A stretch of DNA of 64,000 nucleotides, from assembly GCA_015232365.1 (NCBI GenBank), contig JADFZU010000004.1:29114-93113 (forward strand). Reading direction: 5' to 3'. This DNA comes from Magnetococcales bacterium. GTDB taxonomy: Bacteria > Pseudomonadota > Magnetococcia > Magnetococcales > JADFYX01. Shown here piece by piece: positions 17,431 through 26,032 of this stretch. A model generated the notes under the pieces. That model was given only the letters and a program-made list of their open reading frames with translations, searched no databases and was not told where the DNA came from. Every line of letters starts with the position of its first letter. Position 1 is the stretch's first letter. Both the position numbers and the translations under genes were made by a program.

Positions 17431-19566
17431 TTAGCTCCTGGACCAGCGGTGTAACCTCTCCAGCCACAACATAACTCTCTTTGAAACATGGGCCTTTTTC
17501 CAGGCCCCGGCTGCATATTTGTTTGCTTCGGCCATAGTTGGGTAGATATGGATGGTCCCAAGTATTTTGTTCATGCCAAAGCCGTGGCGCATAGCGGCTA
17601 CATACTCTGCAATTACATCTCCAGCATGGTTGCCAACAATCGTTGCTCCCAGAATTTTATCTTGGCCGGGAACAGTGAGTATCTTCACCACTCCATGGGC
17701 CTCTTCATCAGCAATAGCCCGGTCCAGATCATCAATTCCGTATCTGGTTATCTCATAGGCAATATCCTTAGCCTTAGCCTCTTGTTCGTTCAATCCAACT
17801 CTTGCCACTTCCGGGTCGGTAAATGTAGCCCAGGGTATGACTGAATAGTCTACTTTAAACTTTTTAAATCGTCCAAAAAGGGCATTGACTGCTGCATACC
17901 AGGCTTGATGAGCGGCGGTGTGGGTAAACTGAAATGGTCCTGCCACATCTCCACAGGCAAAAATATTGGAAAAATTTGTTCTAAGATATTGGTCGGTTTT
18001 TATAGTACCATCTTCGTCAAGTTCTACACCCAACTCTTCTAAACCAAAACCTGAAACGTTGGCGGTGCGACCGGTTGCTACAAGAAGTTGATCAAATACG
18101 ACACGTTTTTCAACCCCGTTATGGCTACAGATCAAAACTTTATCTGCTCCATCTTTGATAAATTCCTGCATTGAGTGGTTGGTTAATACATTGATTCCTT
18201 CAGAAATAAATTGCTCTAGAACCATCTGTGAAATTTCCGGGTCCTCCTTTTTCATAAGCCGGTTACCTCTTAAAACCATGGTGGTGTCGCAGCCGAGGCG
18301 GGCAAAAGTCTGGGTTAACTCGCAACCGATAGGACCAGCTCCTAGGACCAGCAACCGTTTTGGCTGCTGCCTTATTGCCCAAATGGTATCGGAGGTCAGA
18401 GGTTCCACACTCATAATGCCAGGTATTGATGGCATAGAAGGGCGTGCTCCAGTTGCTATGACAATATTTTTGCTGGAAATGGTTTTTCCGTTAACTTCAA
18501 CATGGTAGGGGGAGGTGATGCGTGCTGCACCTTTTATACACTCAACTCCAAGCTCTGTGTATCGTTCTACTGAGTCGTGGGGCTCAACCTTTTTGATTAC
18601 CCGTTGGACCCGCTCCATAACCTCCGCAAACTCAAATTTTACATCTGCCGAGCGGAATCCAAACTCTTTGGCTCTACGGGCATTGGATAGAAATTTTGCC
18701 GAACGGATTAGAGCTTTGGATGGGACACATCCGGTATTCAGGCAGTCACCACCCATTTTATGTTTTTCTATCAAGGTGACTTTGGCTTTAACAGCGGCAC
18801 CAATATAGGTGGTGACCAACCCTGCTGCTCCGCCACCAATGGCGATTAGATTGCGGTCAAAAGTTTTAGGTCTAGGGTATTTTGCCAATATTTTTCTTGA
18901 TTGCATCCACAGGACAGATTTTTTTGCCAGTAGTGGGAAGATTCCCAGAAGGGCAAAAGAACCAATCATCCCTGGAGAGAGAATGCCAGAAATGGACTCC
19001 AACTGTGCAACCTGTGTCCCAGCATTTATAAAGACAACTGTGCCAGCCAGCATGCCAATTTGACTGACAAGATAGAAGACTGGTGTCGAAATAGGGGTCA
19101 GGCCCATAACCAAATTGATAACAAAAAATGGAAAAGCCGGCACTAAACGTAAAGTGAAAAGGTATATGGGGCCATCTTTTTTCATGCCGTCATTTACAGC
19201 CTGTAATTTATCAGCAAATTTGGTTTGAATAAGGTCGCGTAGCAGGTAGCGTGAGGCTAAAAAAGCTAGCGTTGCACCAATTGTTGAGGCGAAGGATACG
19301 ATAATCGTCCCGTAAAAAACTCCAAAGACTGCTCCTCCAGCAAGGGTCATTATTGCTGCTCCAGGAAGTGAGAGACCGGTGACTATTACATATGTGACAA
19401 AATAGACCAACACGGTTTTGCTTGGATTGCTCTCATAAAAACTGTAGATAGCTGCTTGTTGGGATTTTAAAAACTCCAGGGTTAGATAGTCGCCAAGATC
19501 AAACCAAAAAAAAGCGTAGATCAGTCCGGCAATTATTAGTAGCAGAAAGATTCTTTTACCATTCAT
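17431..19566 (-). CDS. TVP38/DedA-type membrane domain fused to a MerA-like FAD pyridine-nucleotide disulfide oxidoreductase
   Basis: 711 residues. Residues about 1-225 form a VTT (TVP38/SNARE-associated) membrane domain with LSLPGAAIMTLAGGAVFG and LRLVPAFPFFVINLVMG. Residues about 240-700 are a flavoprotein disulfide reductase: FAD-binding IAIGGGAAGLV, redox-active GGDCLNTGCVPSK, NAD site LLVLGAGPIGCELTQ, FAD site IFACGDVAGPFQFTH, and a dimerisation domain (WATFTDPEVARVGLNEQEA) with HIYPTMAE near the end. The fusion is a known architecture in proteobacteria. The physiological substrate is unknown; mercuric reductase function is not supported, as no C-terminal cysteine pair is present. A DUF547 gene lies 18 bases upstream, suggesting an operon. 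Confidence 0.9.
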   Translation of the reverse strand: MNGKRIFLLLIIAGLIYAFFWFDLGDYLTLEFLKSQQAAIYSFYESNPSKTVLVYFVTYVIVTGLSLPGAAIMTLAGGAVFGVFYGTIIVSFASTIGATLAFLASRYLLRDLIQTKFADKLQAVNDGMKKDGPIYLFTLRLVPAFPFFVINLVMGLTPISTPVFYLVSQIGMLAGTVVFINAGTQVAQLESISGILSPGMIGSFALLGIFPLLAKKSVLWMQSRKILAKYPRPKTFDRNLIAIGGGAAGLVTTYIGAAVKAKVTLIEKHKMGGDCLNTGCVPSKALIRSAKFLSNARRAKEFGFRSADVKFEFAEVMERVQRVIKKVEPHDSVERYTELGVECIKGAARITSPYHVEVNGKTISSKNIVIATGARPSMPSIPGIMSVEPLTSDTIWAIRQQPKRLLVLGAGPIGCELTQTFARLGCDTTMVLRGNRLMKKEDPEISQMVLEQFISEGINVLTNHSMQEFIKDGADKVLICSHNGVEKRVVFDQLLVATGRTANVSGFGLEELGVELDEDGTIKTDQYLRTNFSNIFACGDVAGPFQFTHTAAHQAWYAAVNALFGRFKKFKVDYSVIPWATFTDPEVARVGLNEQEAKAKDIAYEITRYGIDDLDRAIADEEAHGVVKILTVPGQDKILGATIVGNHAGDVIAEYVAAMRHGFGMNKILGTIHIYPTMAEANKYAAGAWKKAHVSKRVMLWLERLHRWSRS

Positions 19567-19584
19567 GTTAAAAAAGCCTGTTGA

Positions 19585-20331
19585 TTATTTGCCGTTTAGA
19601 GACCAATTGTAGTTAAGGTATCCTGTTATTGTAGCATTTTTTGTAATTTCTGGCCGGTATTTACGAATAAATTCCAGAGGGTTGCCAAAATCTTCAGAAA
19701 ACCAGTCGAGTATTTTTGATGTACGAAGAGAGCTTTTACTCACCTCCAGGCCCTTATCTTGATTATTGAAAAACTGTTTTACCTGCTCGTCTAGCTGAGC
19801 ATCCAAGTTAGCAGCACTATATGGCTCCCGGCGAAGATCCGGGCAGCTTAGTGATGCACAGACAATAGCCATATGGATACGTGGTTCTCCCATGCTACGG
19901 AGAATGTTGTGTTCAATTTCGTTTAGAGTGGTTTTTTTTTCGGAAATTGTTCCTGCAGTTTTTTTCCAAACCGGGTTAAACCAGCTCCCCACATCTTTTA
20001 TACTTTTTACAGGCCAGTGATCCAAGACCATCTTAATAGCCAGGATATTATAGGCGTTTATATAGAATGCTATTTTTTCTTCATCGCTTGCTAACCGTTC
20101 CACAGGAAAATTTTCCAAGGTCTCTAGGCTTTTTATATAGTCTTGGTCTACCTTTATAGCTGTATAGTCCAGCCAAGCCAGAGTTACACCCTGTTTTCTT
20201 TGTTGGGTTATATGTTTATCAAGAATTGAGGCGTAGTGAGTCCAATCCGGCTCATCTGATCTTAGTAGAGGAGGGTAGAGCAAGCCAAAAGCCATAAGTA
20301 TAATAAATATGTGTAATGGTCTATTTGACAT
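19585..20331 (-). CDS. DUF547 domain protein, secreted
   Basis: 248 residues with a signal peptide (about 1-25). The body matches DUF547: WLDYTAIKVD, EEKIAFYINAYNILAIKMV, ILRSMGEPRIHMAIVCASL and SCPDLRREPYSAANLDAQL. The Cys and His in the last two segments are conserved in the family and suggest a papain-like site, although no activity is established. It is first in a two-gene leftward operon with the TVP38-flavoprotein fusion, a pairing that recurs in proteobacteria as far as I recall. Confidence 0.85.
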   Translation of the reverse strand: MSNRPLHIFIILMAFGLLYPPLLRSDEPDWTHYASILDKHITQQRKQGVTLAWLDYTAIKVDQDYIKSLETLENFPVERLASDEEKIAFYINAYNILAIKMVLDHWPVKSIKDVGSWFNPVWKKTAGTISEKKTTLNEIEHNILRSMGEPRIHMAIVCASLSCPDLRREPYSAANLDAQLDEQVKQFFNNQDKGLEVSKSSLRTSKILDWFSEDFGNPLEFIRKYRPEITKNATITGYLNYNWSLNGK

Positions 20332-21124
20332 TTTAATATACCGTTGATTCTAGTTGTAAAACAAGCCATGCAAGACTCATCAAGGTGGTTAACCATAATG
20401 ATGAAAAGCAGTATTAGTATTTAGGAAAAAATAGACTAAACCAATCCTCTGTTTGTATCTACAAAACAAGATTTTCTGTTCTAACTTGTTTAGTCGGGCA
20501 AAGTTTGGGTTTCTTATAGATAGATGAAAAAAATGAAAATTGGCTTTCTGTTAAGTTTATGTGTAAGAATTTATAAATGCTTACAACTAATGGTTAGAGC
20601 AATACTGTTATGACTGTTATCTTTCTAGTGTTTGATGGTATTTACTCTTATTAGTAACAATCAGGTAGCTATAATGTTTCTATAGTACAGGAAACGTTTG
20701 TCGTTTGCTAATTGCAGAGGGTTGGGTGCGTTATCTTGGTGTGTGATGCACCGTATCATCGGTTGGTATTCTTGCCAATGGTCTTGATTCAAGAGTAGTT
20801 AATGTGATGGACCAAATTAGGAGTAGACATTCATGATCAAAAATCTACCATACTTGACCCAGAAGATATAGAACATGCAGGTTTTGTGGTTAAGGTTTAT
20901 GACAACTACTAAGGATAGTCTGCCTGCTTTACCTTATGGCTGCAACTTTCCTATTGTACAACATGAAAATTTTTCCTCGTAAAGTGGGGCGGACCATATA
21001 ATGATAATCACGTTCAATATCTGTTACTTGAGATTAAGAGGCAATTGCCAAAACCCAAGTAGGTCGGCTATATACTTTTTGAATTAAATATAAACTTTAT
21101 ATACAAACTACTCTGGAGAAAGTA
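20332..21124. pseudogene. Long gap with remnants of a decayed gene (about 20760-21060)
   Basis: This gap of about 790 bases holds no intact gene. On the + strand, consecutive frames show protein-like pieces: VGILANGLDSRVVNVMDQI ends in a stop, then a shifted frame from 20832 reads HDQKSTILDPEDIEHAGF and FVVKVYDNY followed by a stop, then DSLPALPYGCNFPIVQHE, then in another frame VKWGGPYNDNHVQYLLLEIK. The pieces are adjacent and in order, which fits a gene broken by frameshifts and stops. I do not recognise the parent family, and chance open stretches are possible. The left part (20340-20750) shows nothing. Confidence 0.25.
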
Positions 21125-21304
21125 ATGACTGCCCAACGAATGCTATTTCTGATTATGGCCACCTTTATCTCGGTTGGAATTTGGCTGACCGGTATATCTG
21201 TTGCTCACTGGTTCTCTTTTGTTGCTCCTGCTGCACTTATTTTTGCAGGAGTCACCGGTATCTGTCCTGGATTAGTAGTTCTTAAAAAAATGGGTTTCAA
21301 ATAG
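21125..21304 (+). CDS. Small DUF2892/YgaP-like inner membrane protein
   Basis: 59 residues, two membrane spans (about 6-26 and 29-47), then the family signature TGICPGLVVLKKMGFK. DUF2892 proteins carry a GxCP motif after the second span and often lie next to sulfur-transfer or detoxification genes. The start has GGAGAAAGTA just before ATG. It ends 10 bases before the ArsS-like gene, so the two are co-transcribed. Confidence 0.7.
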   Translation: MTAQRMLFLIMATFISVGIWLTGISVAHWFSFVAPAALIFAGVTGICPGLVVLKKMGFK

Positions 21305-21314
21305 GTTTTAGACT

Positions 21315-22319
21315 ATGCAATATAAATCCAGAACTGACCTAGATCTGGCATCTGAGACCCAACATTCTGGTAACAGATCACCTTCAGGGTTTCCTCTGAT
21401 TAAACGTAGCCGTTTAGAGACTTTGCAGGCTAATCTTGGCTATCGTTGCAACCAAGCGTGTAGCCATTGCCATGTAGCGGCCTCTCCAAAACGTAGTGAA
21501 AGTATGGATTGGCAGACCATGGAGTGGCTGCTCCGTTTTGCTGCTCAGCATGATATCAAACTTTTTGATCTTACTGGTGGTGCACCAGAGATGAACGAAT
21601 TTTTTCGGGATTTGGTTGTGGCTGCAAGAGAAATGGGAGTTGGGGTGATCGATCGCTGCAATTTGACTATTCTCTCAGAACCAGGTCAAGAGGATCTTGC
21701 TAGATTTTTAGCCAAGCAGCAGGTGGAGGTTGTTGCATCATTACCATGCTATCAAAAAGAGAATGTTGATAAACAGCGTGGCAGGGGAACATTTGAGGCT
21801 AGTATTGCTGGTCTAAAGTCTCTCAACGCTTTGGGGTATGGGGTTCCAGGCTCCGGTCTTTACCTTAATTTGGTCTATAACCCTGCTGGGCCAAGCCTCC
21901 CACCAAGTCAGGATAGTCTGGAGGCTGCTTATAAAACCCAGCTTAGCAGCGAGTTTGGCATCAAATTCAACCAGCTATTTGTTATGGTAAATATGCCCAT
22001 TAGCCGTTTTGAAGAGCGAATAGCCGCTAATGGTCAGTTAGGTGAGTATAAAACTCTGCTTAAAAACTCTTTTAGTTCAGACAATCTAGATGGTGTGATG
22101 TGTCGTAGCCTGATATCTGTTGACTGGCGTGGTTATGTCTATGATTGTGACTTTAACCAAATGCTCGATATGCCTCTAAAACATGGCGATAGCGAGCGTC
22201 TCCATATCTCTGCATTAATGGCAAAAGATATATCTGGTAGTGCGATTCAGGTAGATGGACACTGTTTTGGCTGTACTGCTGGTCAAGGTAGTAGCTGTCA
22301 GGGGGCATTGGTTGCTTAA
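21315..22319 (+). CDS. arsS: ArsS-like radical SAM protein (arsenosugar biosynthesis family)
   Basis: 334 residues. The radical SAM cluster motif CNQACSHCH (CxxxCxxC, about residues 45-52) follows LQANLGYR. Then come FDLTGGAPEMN, NLTILSEPGQEDLARFL and VEVVASLPCYQKENVDKQRG, and a C-terminal cysteine-rich part (CRSLISVDWRGYVYDCDFNQ; HCFGCTAGQGSSCQG). This matches the rSAM plus DUF3641 layout of ArsS, which adds the deoxyadenosyl group to arsenic in arsenosugar synthesis. No ArsM is visible here, so the role may differ. A tandem hairpin follows between this gene and the convergent ABC genes. Confidence 0.8.
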   Translation: MQYKSRTDLDLASETQHSGNRSPSGFPLIKRSRLETLQANLGYRCNQACSHCHVAASPKRSESMDWQTMEWLLRFAAQHDIKLFDLTGGAPEMNEFFRDLVVAAREMGVGVIDRCNLTILSEPGQEDLARFLAKQQVEVVASLPCYQKENVDKQRGRGTFEASIAGLKSLNALGYGVPGSGLYLNLVYNPAGPSLPPSQDSLEAAYKTQLSSEFGIKFNQLFVMVNMPISRFEERIAANGQLGEYKTLLKNSFSSDNLDGVMCRSLISVDWRGYVYDCDFNQMLDMPLKHGDSERLHISALMAKDISGSAIQVDGHCFGCTAGQGSSCQGALVA

Positions 22320-22345
22320 CTAAAAAATAGTCATGGGATGGGGTC

Positions 22346-22393
22346 GGGAAGGGGGGGTGCCCCTTCCCAATGGGGTTTGGGGCAAAGCCCCAA
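22346..22393. terminator. Two tandem hairpins between convergent genes
   Basis: Hairpin 1 (22346-22368) is GGGAAGGGG, loop GGGTG, CCCCTTCCC. Hairpin 2 (22377-22393) is TTGGGGC, loop AAA, GCCCCAA. There is no T tract, but the position between convergent genes suggests transcription stop or a REP-like element. Confidence 0.6.
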
Positions 22394-22398
22394 CAAGT

Positions 22399-23184
22399 CT
22401 AACTAACAACAATAGAGCGTTCTTGACGATTAACCCGGTAAAGAGCCAGTATAAGACAGCCCACAGCCCATACAACAGCTACTGCCAAGGCTTTCTGGTA
22501 TTCATGGCTGGAAATAAGCTCAGCAGCAGGTTGATAGAGAGGCAGTCGGATAAGAAGTAGAGCGTGACTCACTGGGTTAACCGTTACCAGCCACTCTAAC
22601 CATATTGGAGCTTGAGTTACTGGAAATAGTGCACCGGATAGCATCCATAATGGCAGAAGAAAAACCGACATAATTGCATGAAAACCGGCAGTGCTCTCCA
22701 TATTCCAGGCGATGAGGAATCCTAAAGCAGTAAAACCAAGAGCAGCTATTGTTAATCCAAAAATCAACAATAAAACTCCGTCAACTCCCAGATCAATACC
22801 TAAAAACGGGATAGTTCCCATTAGTAGAAAAGCCTGTAACAGCCCTATTACCATCGCCCCAATAACCTTACCAAGAACAATAGCCATCCGAGGTACAGGA
22901 GCGACTAAAATTCCTTGTAGCAGACCCTGGTTTCGATCTTCAATTACAGTGATGGTAGAAAAAATACCGGAAAAAAGCACGACCATCAATAGGATGCCAG
23001 GGAAGAAATATTCAGTGTATGTAACCCCTGGCAGGCCGGGAGCTTGGAAAGATGCCCCAAAACCGCTACCGAGAAAAACCCAAAAAATCAGCGGCTGGGC
23101 AATGCTGCCAACCACACGGTGTCCTTGACGAAAAAAACGGACCAACTCCCGTTTTGCCATGGAGATAATTGCTCGTGTCATCAC
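22399..23184 (-). CDS. ABC-2 type transporter permease
   Basis: 261 residues, about six membrane spans with the ABC-2 pattern: SMAKRELVRFFRQGHRVVGS at the N-terminus, YTEYFFPGILLMVVLFSGIF, VIEDRNQGLLQGILVAPVPR and LPLWMLSGALFPVTQAPIWL. It is the membrane half of an exporter whose ATPase is encoded just upstream; the ATPase stop overlaps this start (ATGA). The substrate is unknown. The pair follows a haem-copper oxidase subunit I homologue, so a role in oxidase or copper/haem assembly is possible. Confidence 0.9.
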   Translation of the reverse strand: MMTRAIISMAKRELVRFFRQGHRVVGSIAQPLIFWVFLGSGFGASFQAPGLPGVTYTEYFFPGILLMVVLFSGIFSTITVIEDRNQGLLQGILVAPVPRMAIVLGKVIGAMVIGLLQAFLLMGTIPFLGIDLGVDGVLLLIFGLTIAALGFTALGFLIAWNMESTAGFHAIMSVFLLPLWMLSGALFPVTQAPIWLEWLVTVNPVSHALLLIRLPLYQPAAELISSHEYQKALAVAVVWAVGCLILALYRVNRQERSIVVS

Positions 23185-24116
23185 TCAACCTCCCCATTTT
23201 TTGCTGTTATATGGATAAAAAGATCTTCTAATGTTGGGCGTTTGATAGAGATTTCACAGAACTGCTCTCTATGGTTGGCAAGGAGGTCGTCAAGGGTTTT
23301 GCTATCAATACCCTCAACCCGCAACTCCCTCTGTCTAATCCAAACTTTTACCCCATCTCTATTAGCTAGTTTGCTATTAAGTGTTTCTGCCTGTTTATCA
23401 TCAATGGTTTGGATGACCACCATCTCCCGACCCAGGCGGTTTTTCAACTCTTCTGGTGAGCCTACAGCCAGTAGACGTCCCTGGTGGAGAATACCAACCC
23501 GGTCAGCTCGTTCTGCCTCAGCAAAAATATGGCTGGTCATCAAGATTGTCATCTCCCGTTCTTCGCGCAACTTATCAACCATGTCGAGAAAATCCCGCCG
23601 CCCTCCAGGATCAAGGCCATTGGTCGGCTCATCCATAAGGAGGATTTTTGGTCGGTGTAGTAACGCCTTAACAAGCTCTACACGTCTAGCCATCCCCCCG
23701 GATAGTGTTCCAACAAGCTCTCCTAAACGGTCTTTGAGTCCGGTCCATGCCAGATCTTCATCTAGACGCTGCCTGAACAGTGATTGCTTCATACCATAAA
23801 GGTCGGCATGGATGGAAAAGTTCTCCATCAGGGTAAGATGTTTATCCAGTGCCGGATGTTGAAATACCACACCCATTAACTCACGAATTTTGTTCTGATG
23901 TTGGACAATATCCAGTCCATCCATTTTAATCTCACCTTGATTGGCAATGGATAGGCCGCTAAGAGCACGAAACAGGGTTGATTTGCCGCTGCCGTTAGGC
24001 CCGGTTAGTGTGAACAGGGTGTTTCTGGCAATTTCAAGATCCAGGTCAGCCAGTGCTTGCCGGTTATCCTGTTTACCAGCTTTATAAAAATAATTTAATT
24101 TTTTAATGGAGATCAT
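23181..24116 (-). CDS. ABC transporter ATP-binding protein
   Basis: 311 residues. Walker A GPNGSGKST, signature LSGGMARRVEL, Walker B ILLMDEPTNGLDPGG and the H-loop in MTSHIFAEA are all present in the first 220 residues. The last 90 residues form the C-terminal extension typical of ABC-2 exporter ATPases (CcmA/DrrA type). It sits between the oxidase-like gene (11 bases upstream) and the permease (4-base overlap), giving a three-gene operon read leftward. Confidence 0.92.
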   Translation of the reverse strand: MISIKKLNYFYKAGKQDNRQALADLDLEIARNTLFTLTGPNGSGKSTLFRALSGLSIANQGEIKMDGLDIVQHQNKIRELMGVVFQHPALDKHLTLMENFSIHADLYGMKQSLFRQRLDEDLAWTGLKDRLGELVGTLSGGMARRVELVKALLHRPKILLMDEPTNGLDPGGRRDFLDMVDKLREEREMTILMTSHIFAEAERADRVGILHQGRLLAVGSPEELKNRLGREMVVIQTIDDKQAETLNSKLANRDGVKVWIRQRELRVEGIDSKTLDDLLANHREQFCEISIKRPTLEDLFIHITAKNGEVE

Positions 24117-24126
24117 TCGTAAGTTA

Positions 24127-25476
24127 TCACTTTGATTTAACAGAAGATAAAGCCCTAAAAGTCAGGGTTAAAAAAAGAATACCGCCAACAACAGCCAAAA
24201 TGCCGCCAAGCCCCATTATCCACATGGGGATTTTATCCGCCAGACTCTCCAACCCCTGGGCAGCTCCGGGAGTTTTACGTTGTACACCGTGACCACCAGA
24301 CCAAGCCAGGCCAGTAATATGCAACAAAGAGCCACTACTATAGAGCATCAGTTGCCGGTTGGACCAGACTATAGATGGCCGTTTATAACCTAAACCTGGC
24401 AGAAGATGATAGGTAATGCCCATATAGGCCAGGGTAATACCAACTATGGAACCATGGTAGTGGGCTGGAATAGTAACGTTGACTGCATTGATCATAAACC
24501 CGATCCAGCCGCCGGCACCAAATAGAATCAGTGAATAGAGCAAGGCTAAACGTAGAGGACGGTTCTCTTCAGCAATTTTTTTGTTGCCCAATAAGGAGCG
24601 AAAAATAATGACTCCAACAATAAGTGGGGCTATGCCGCCACCGTAATACATCAAATCTGTAAATGCCAGTCTATGCTCAATGGTGTCGACACCATACAAA
24701 CTGTGAATAACGGGCCCCAACAGTGCAGGAAAAGCCCCAATTATAAAGAGCAAAATTAGTAGACCAGTTCGGGCTACAGGTTTTCCTGTTATTGCAGTTG
24801 CCAACCATAACCAAGCGACCATCAACAGTTGGGTATGGGTAAATTGTAAAATATGGCCTGGCCCCCAGAAGAGGGTCTCATAATATAGTTCGGTTTTATC
24901 AGATGAAAGCTCTTCAGGAGTTGCAAAATAGGTCCATATCAAGGAGGCTATAGCGATGATGGCAATGGCCATTGCTGTTTTTACACCAAAACTCAAGAGC
25001 TGTTTTTTGTTGGGAGTAAAGCAGACCTGTAGAGCGACTATGGCAAACCCTAAACCAAAGAGTATTAAACCGCTAAAAAATGCCCAGTTGGCAAGAACAG
25101 GAACATAGTTGTTTAAATATGGCTCATCCTTACCCAAAAAAGGCGAGAAGGTGATTAGAACTGCTCCAAGTACAGCAAGCCACAAAGCGGTTTTTCCAAT
25201 AGCAACAGTACTTTTTGGTGTGGTTAGAATAGCAAAAATTCCAGCAAAAGAGAGAAACCAGACCAGTACTGACAGATCGACATGGATAACCAGAGCAGTT
25301 TTAAATGAGCCAGCCCAGGGAATTAGATCGTGTATAATGGGAGTTCTTGCCAAGATTATCAAGATAACCACCAACCCAGAGCCAATTAGAGAGCTAAGCG
25401 CCAGAGTAAGCCATCCTGAGGCAAGCTGTTTATGGGGGCCTGTGGGGAAGTTGAACCGTAATAAATTGTCAGACAT
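24127..25476 (-). CDS. Haem-copper oxidase subunit I family membrane protein (divergent, cbb3-like)
   Basis: 449 residues with about 12 membrane spans. The His at HVDLSVLVWFLSF (TM2) and paired His in HYHGSIVGITLAYMGITYH (late helix) match haem-ligand positions; GPGHILQFTHTQLLMV matches the helix VI copper-ligand region. The His-His dipeptide expected in the next helix is not seen (EHRLAFTDLMYYGGG instead), so the copper site may be incomplete. There is no adjacent CcoO/CcoP or NorC. It is first in an operon with an ABC exporter and is divergent from the cox operon. It may be a non-canonical oxidase or haem-binding protein. Confidence 0.75.
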   Translation of the reverse strand: MSDNLLRFNFPTGPHKQLASGWLTLALSSLIGSGLVVILIILARTPIIHDLIPWAGSFKTALVIHVDLSVLVWFLSFAGIFAILTTPKSTVAIGKTALWLAVLGAVLITFSPFLGKDEPYLNNYVPVLANWAFFSGLILFGLGFAIVALQVCFTPNKKQLLSFGVKTAMAIAIIAIASLIWTYFATPEELSSDKTELYYETLFWGPGHILQFTHTQLLMVAWLWLATAITGKPVARTGLLILLFIIGAFPALLGPVIHSLYGVDTIEHRLAFTDLMYYGGGIAPLIVGVIIFRSLLGNKKIAEENRPLRLALLYSLILFGAGGWIGFMINAVNVTIPAHYHGSIVGITLAYMGITYHLLPGLGYKRPSIVWSNRQLMLYSSGSLLHITGLAWSGGHGVQRKTPGAAQGLESLADKIPMWIMGLGGILAVVGGILFLTLTFRALSSVKSK

Positions 25477-26032
25477 TGTTAAAGACCTTCTTAAAAAATG
25501 AGTTGTATCTACCGATTAATTTGGCTTATGTAGCAAACATGGATTTGGTTTTTAGTCTATCTTGAGATTTGTATAAAGTGTGCAGATCGATGTGGAAGCT
25601 GTGCACTTTTAAGTATATAACGAGGAGGCTACTTTTTTAAAAAAGTTAATAATATATTTTTGAGTCAGGTAGAGTTTAACTATCTCGGTTTGTAGTTACA
25701 ATATTAAAAGTAATAAATAATTTTGTAATTAGGCTTTAAAAAAATTGTAAAATAATTATTAAGAAAATGTTAAGAAAAATTTTAGCAAATAATTTCAGAA
25801 AAATATATAGTTAAAACATCGATGTTTTCCAAAAAAAGTTTCAAAATTTAGGCAGACAAATGGTGTCAATAGCACGTTTTAGAATCTTTTGAGTTGACAG
25901 TGGAATGTTGAACGTGGTTATTTATTGAGATTGACATTGGTCAATTTGTACAGAATATAAAAGCACAAATTTTCATTACACCAAATAACGCAGATCAAAC
26001 TATACCAGTCTGGAATTTTAAGGAGAGTAAAT
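25477..26032. other. Divergent promoter region between the oxidase-like operon and the cox operon
   Basis: These 556 bases are very AT-rich and hold no gene. An FNR-like palindrome lies at 25931-25944. A 13-base string TTTGAGTCAGGTA at 25659 recurs upstream of the haem O synthase gene. The rest shows nothing definite. Confidence 0.5.
25931..25944. promoter_or_regulatory. FNR/Crp-type palindrome upstream of the cox operon
   Basis: TTGACATTGGTCAA is a perfect inverted repeat TTGAC-N4-GTCAA, one base per half-site from the FNR consensus TTGAT-N4-ATCAA. It lies about 90 bases before the subunit III start codon; CAGAATATAA about 15 bases downstream could serve as a -10. It suggests oxygen- or nitric-oxide-responsive control of the oxidase. 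Confidence 0.45.

Noticed and set aside
20350..20420. Possible further copy of the MITE-like repeat (CATCAAGGTGGTTAACC)
   Set aside because: Only a few bases resemble the central hairpin, with neither end present; chance similarity is likely.
22333..22560. Open frame crossing the hairpins at 22346-22393 and antisense to the ABC permease
   Set aside because: It runs through intergenic hairpins and then the reverse strand of a well-supported permease; it has no protein features.
23044..23799. 251-codon open frame on the + strand
   Set aside because: It is antisense to the clearly recognised ABC ATPase and permease genes, and its translation is low in structure (runs of Ser/Arg).
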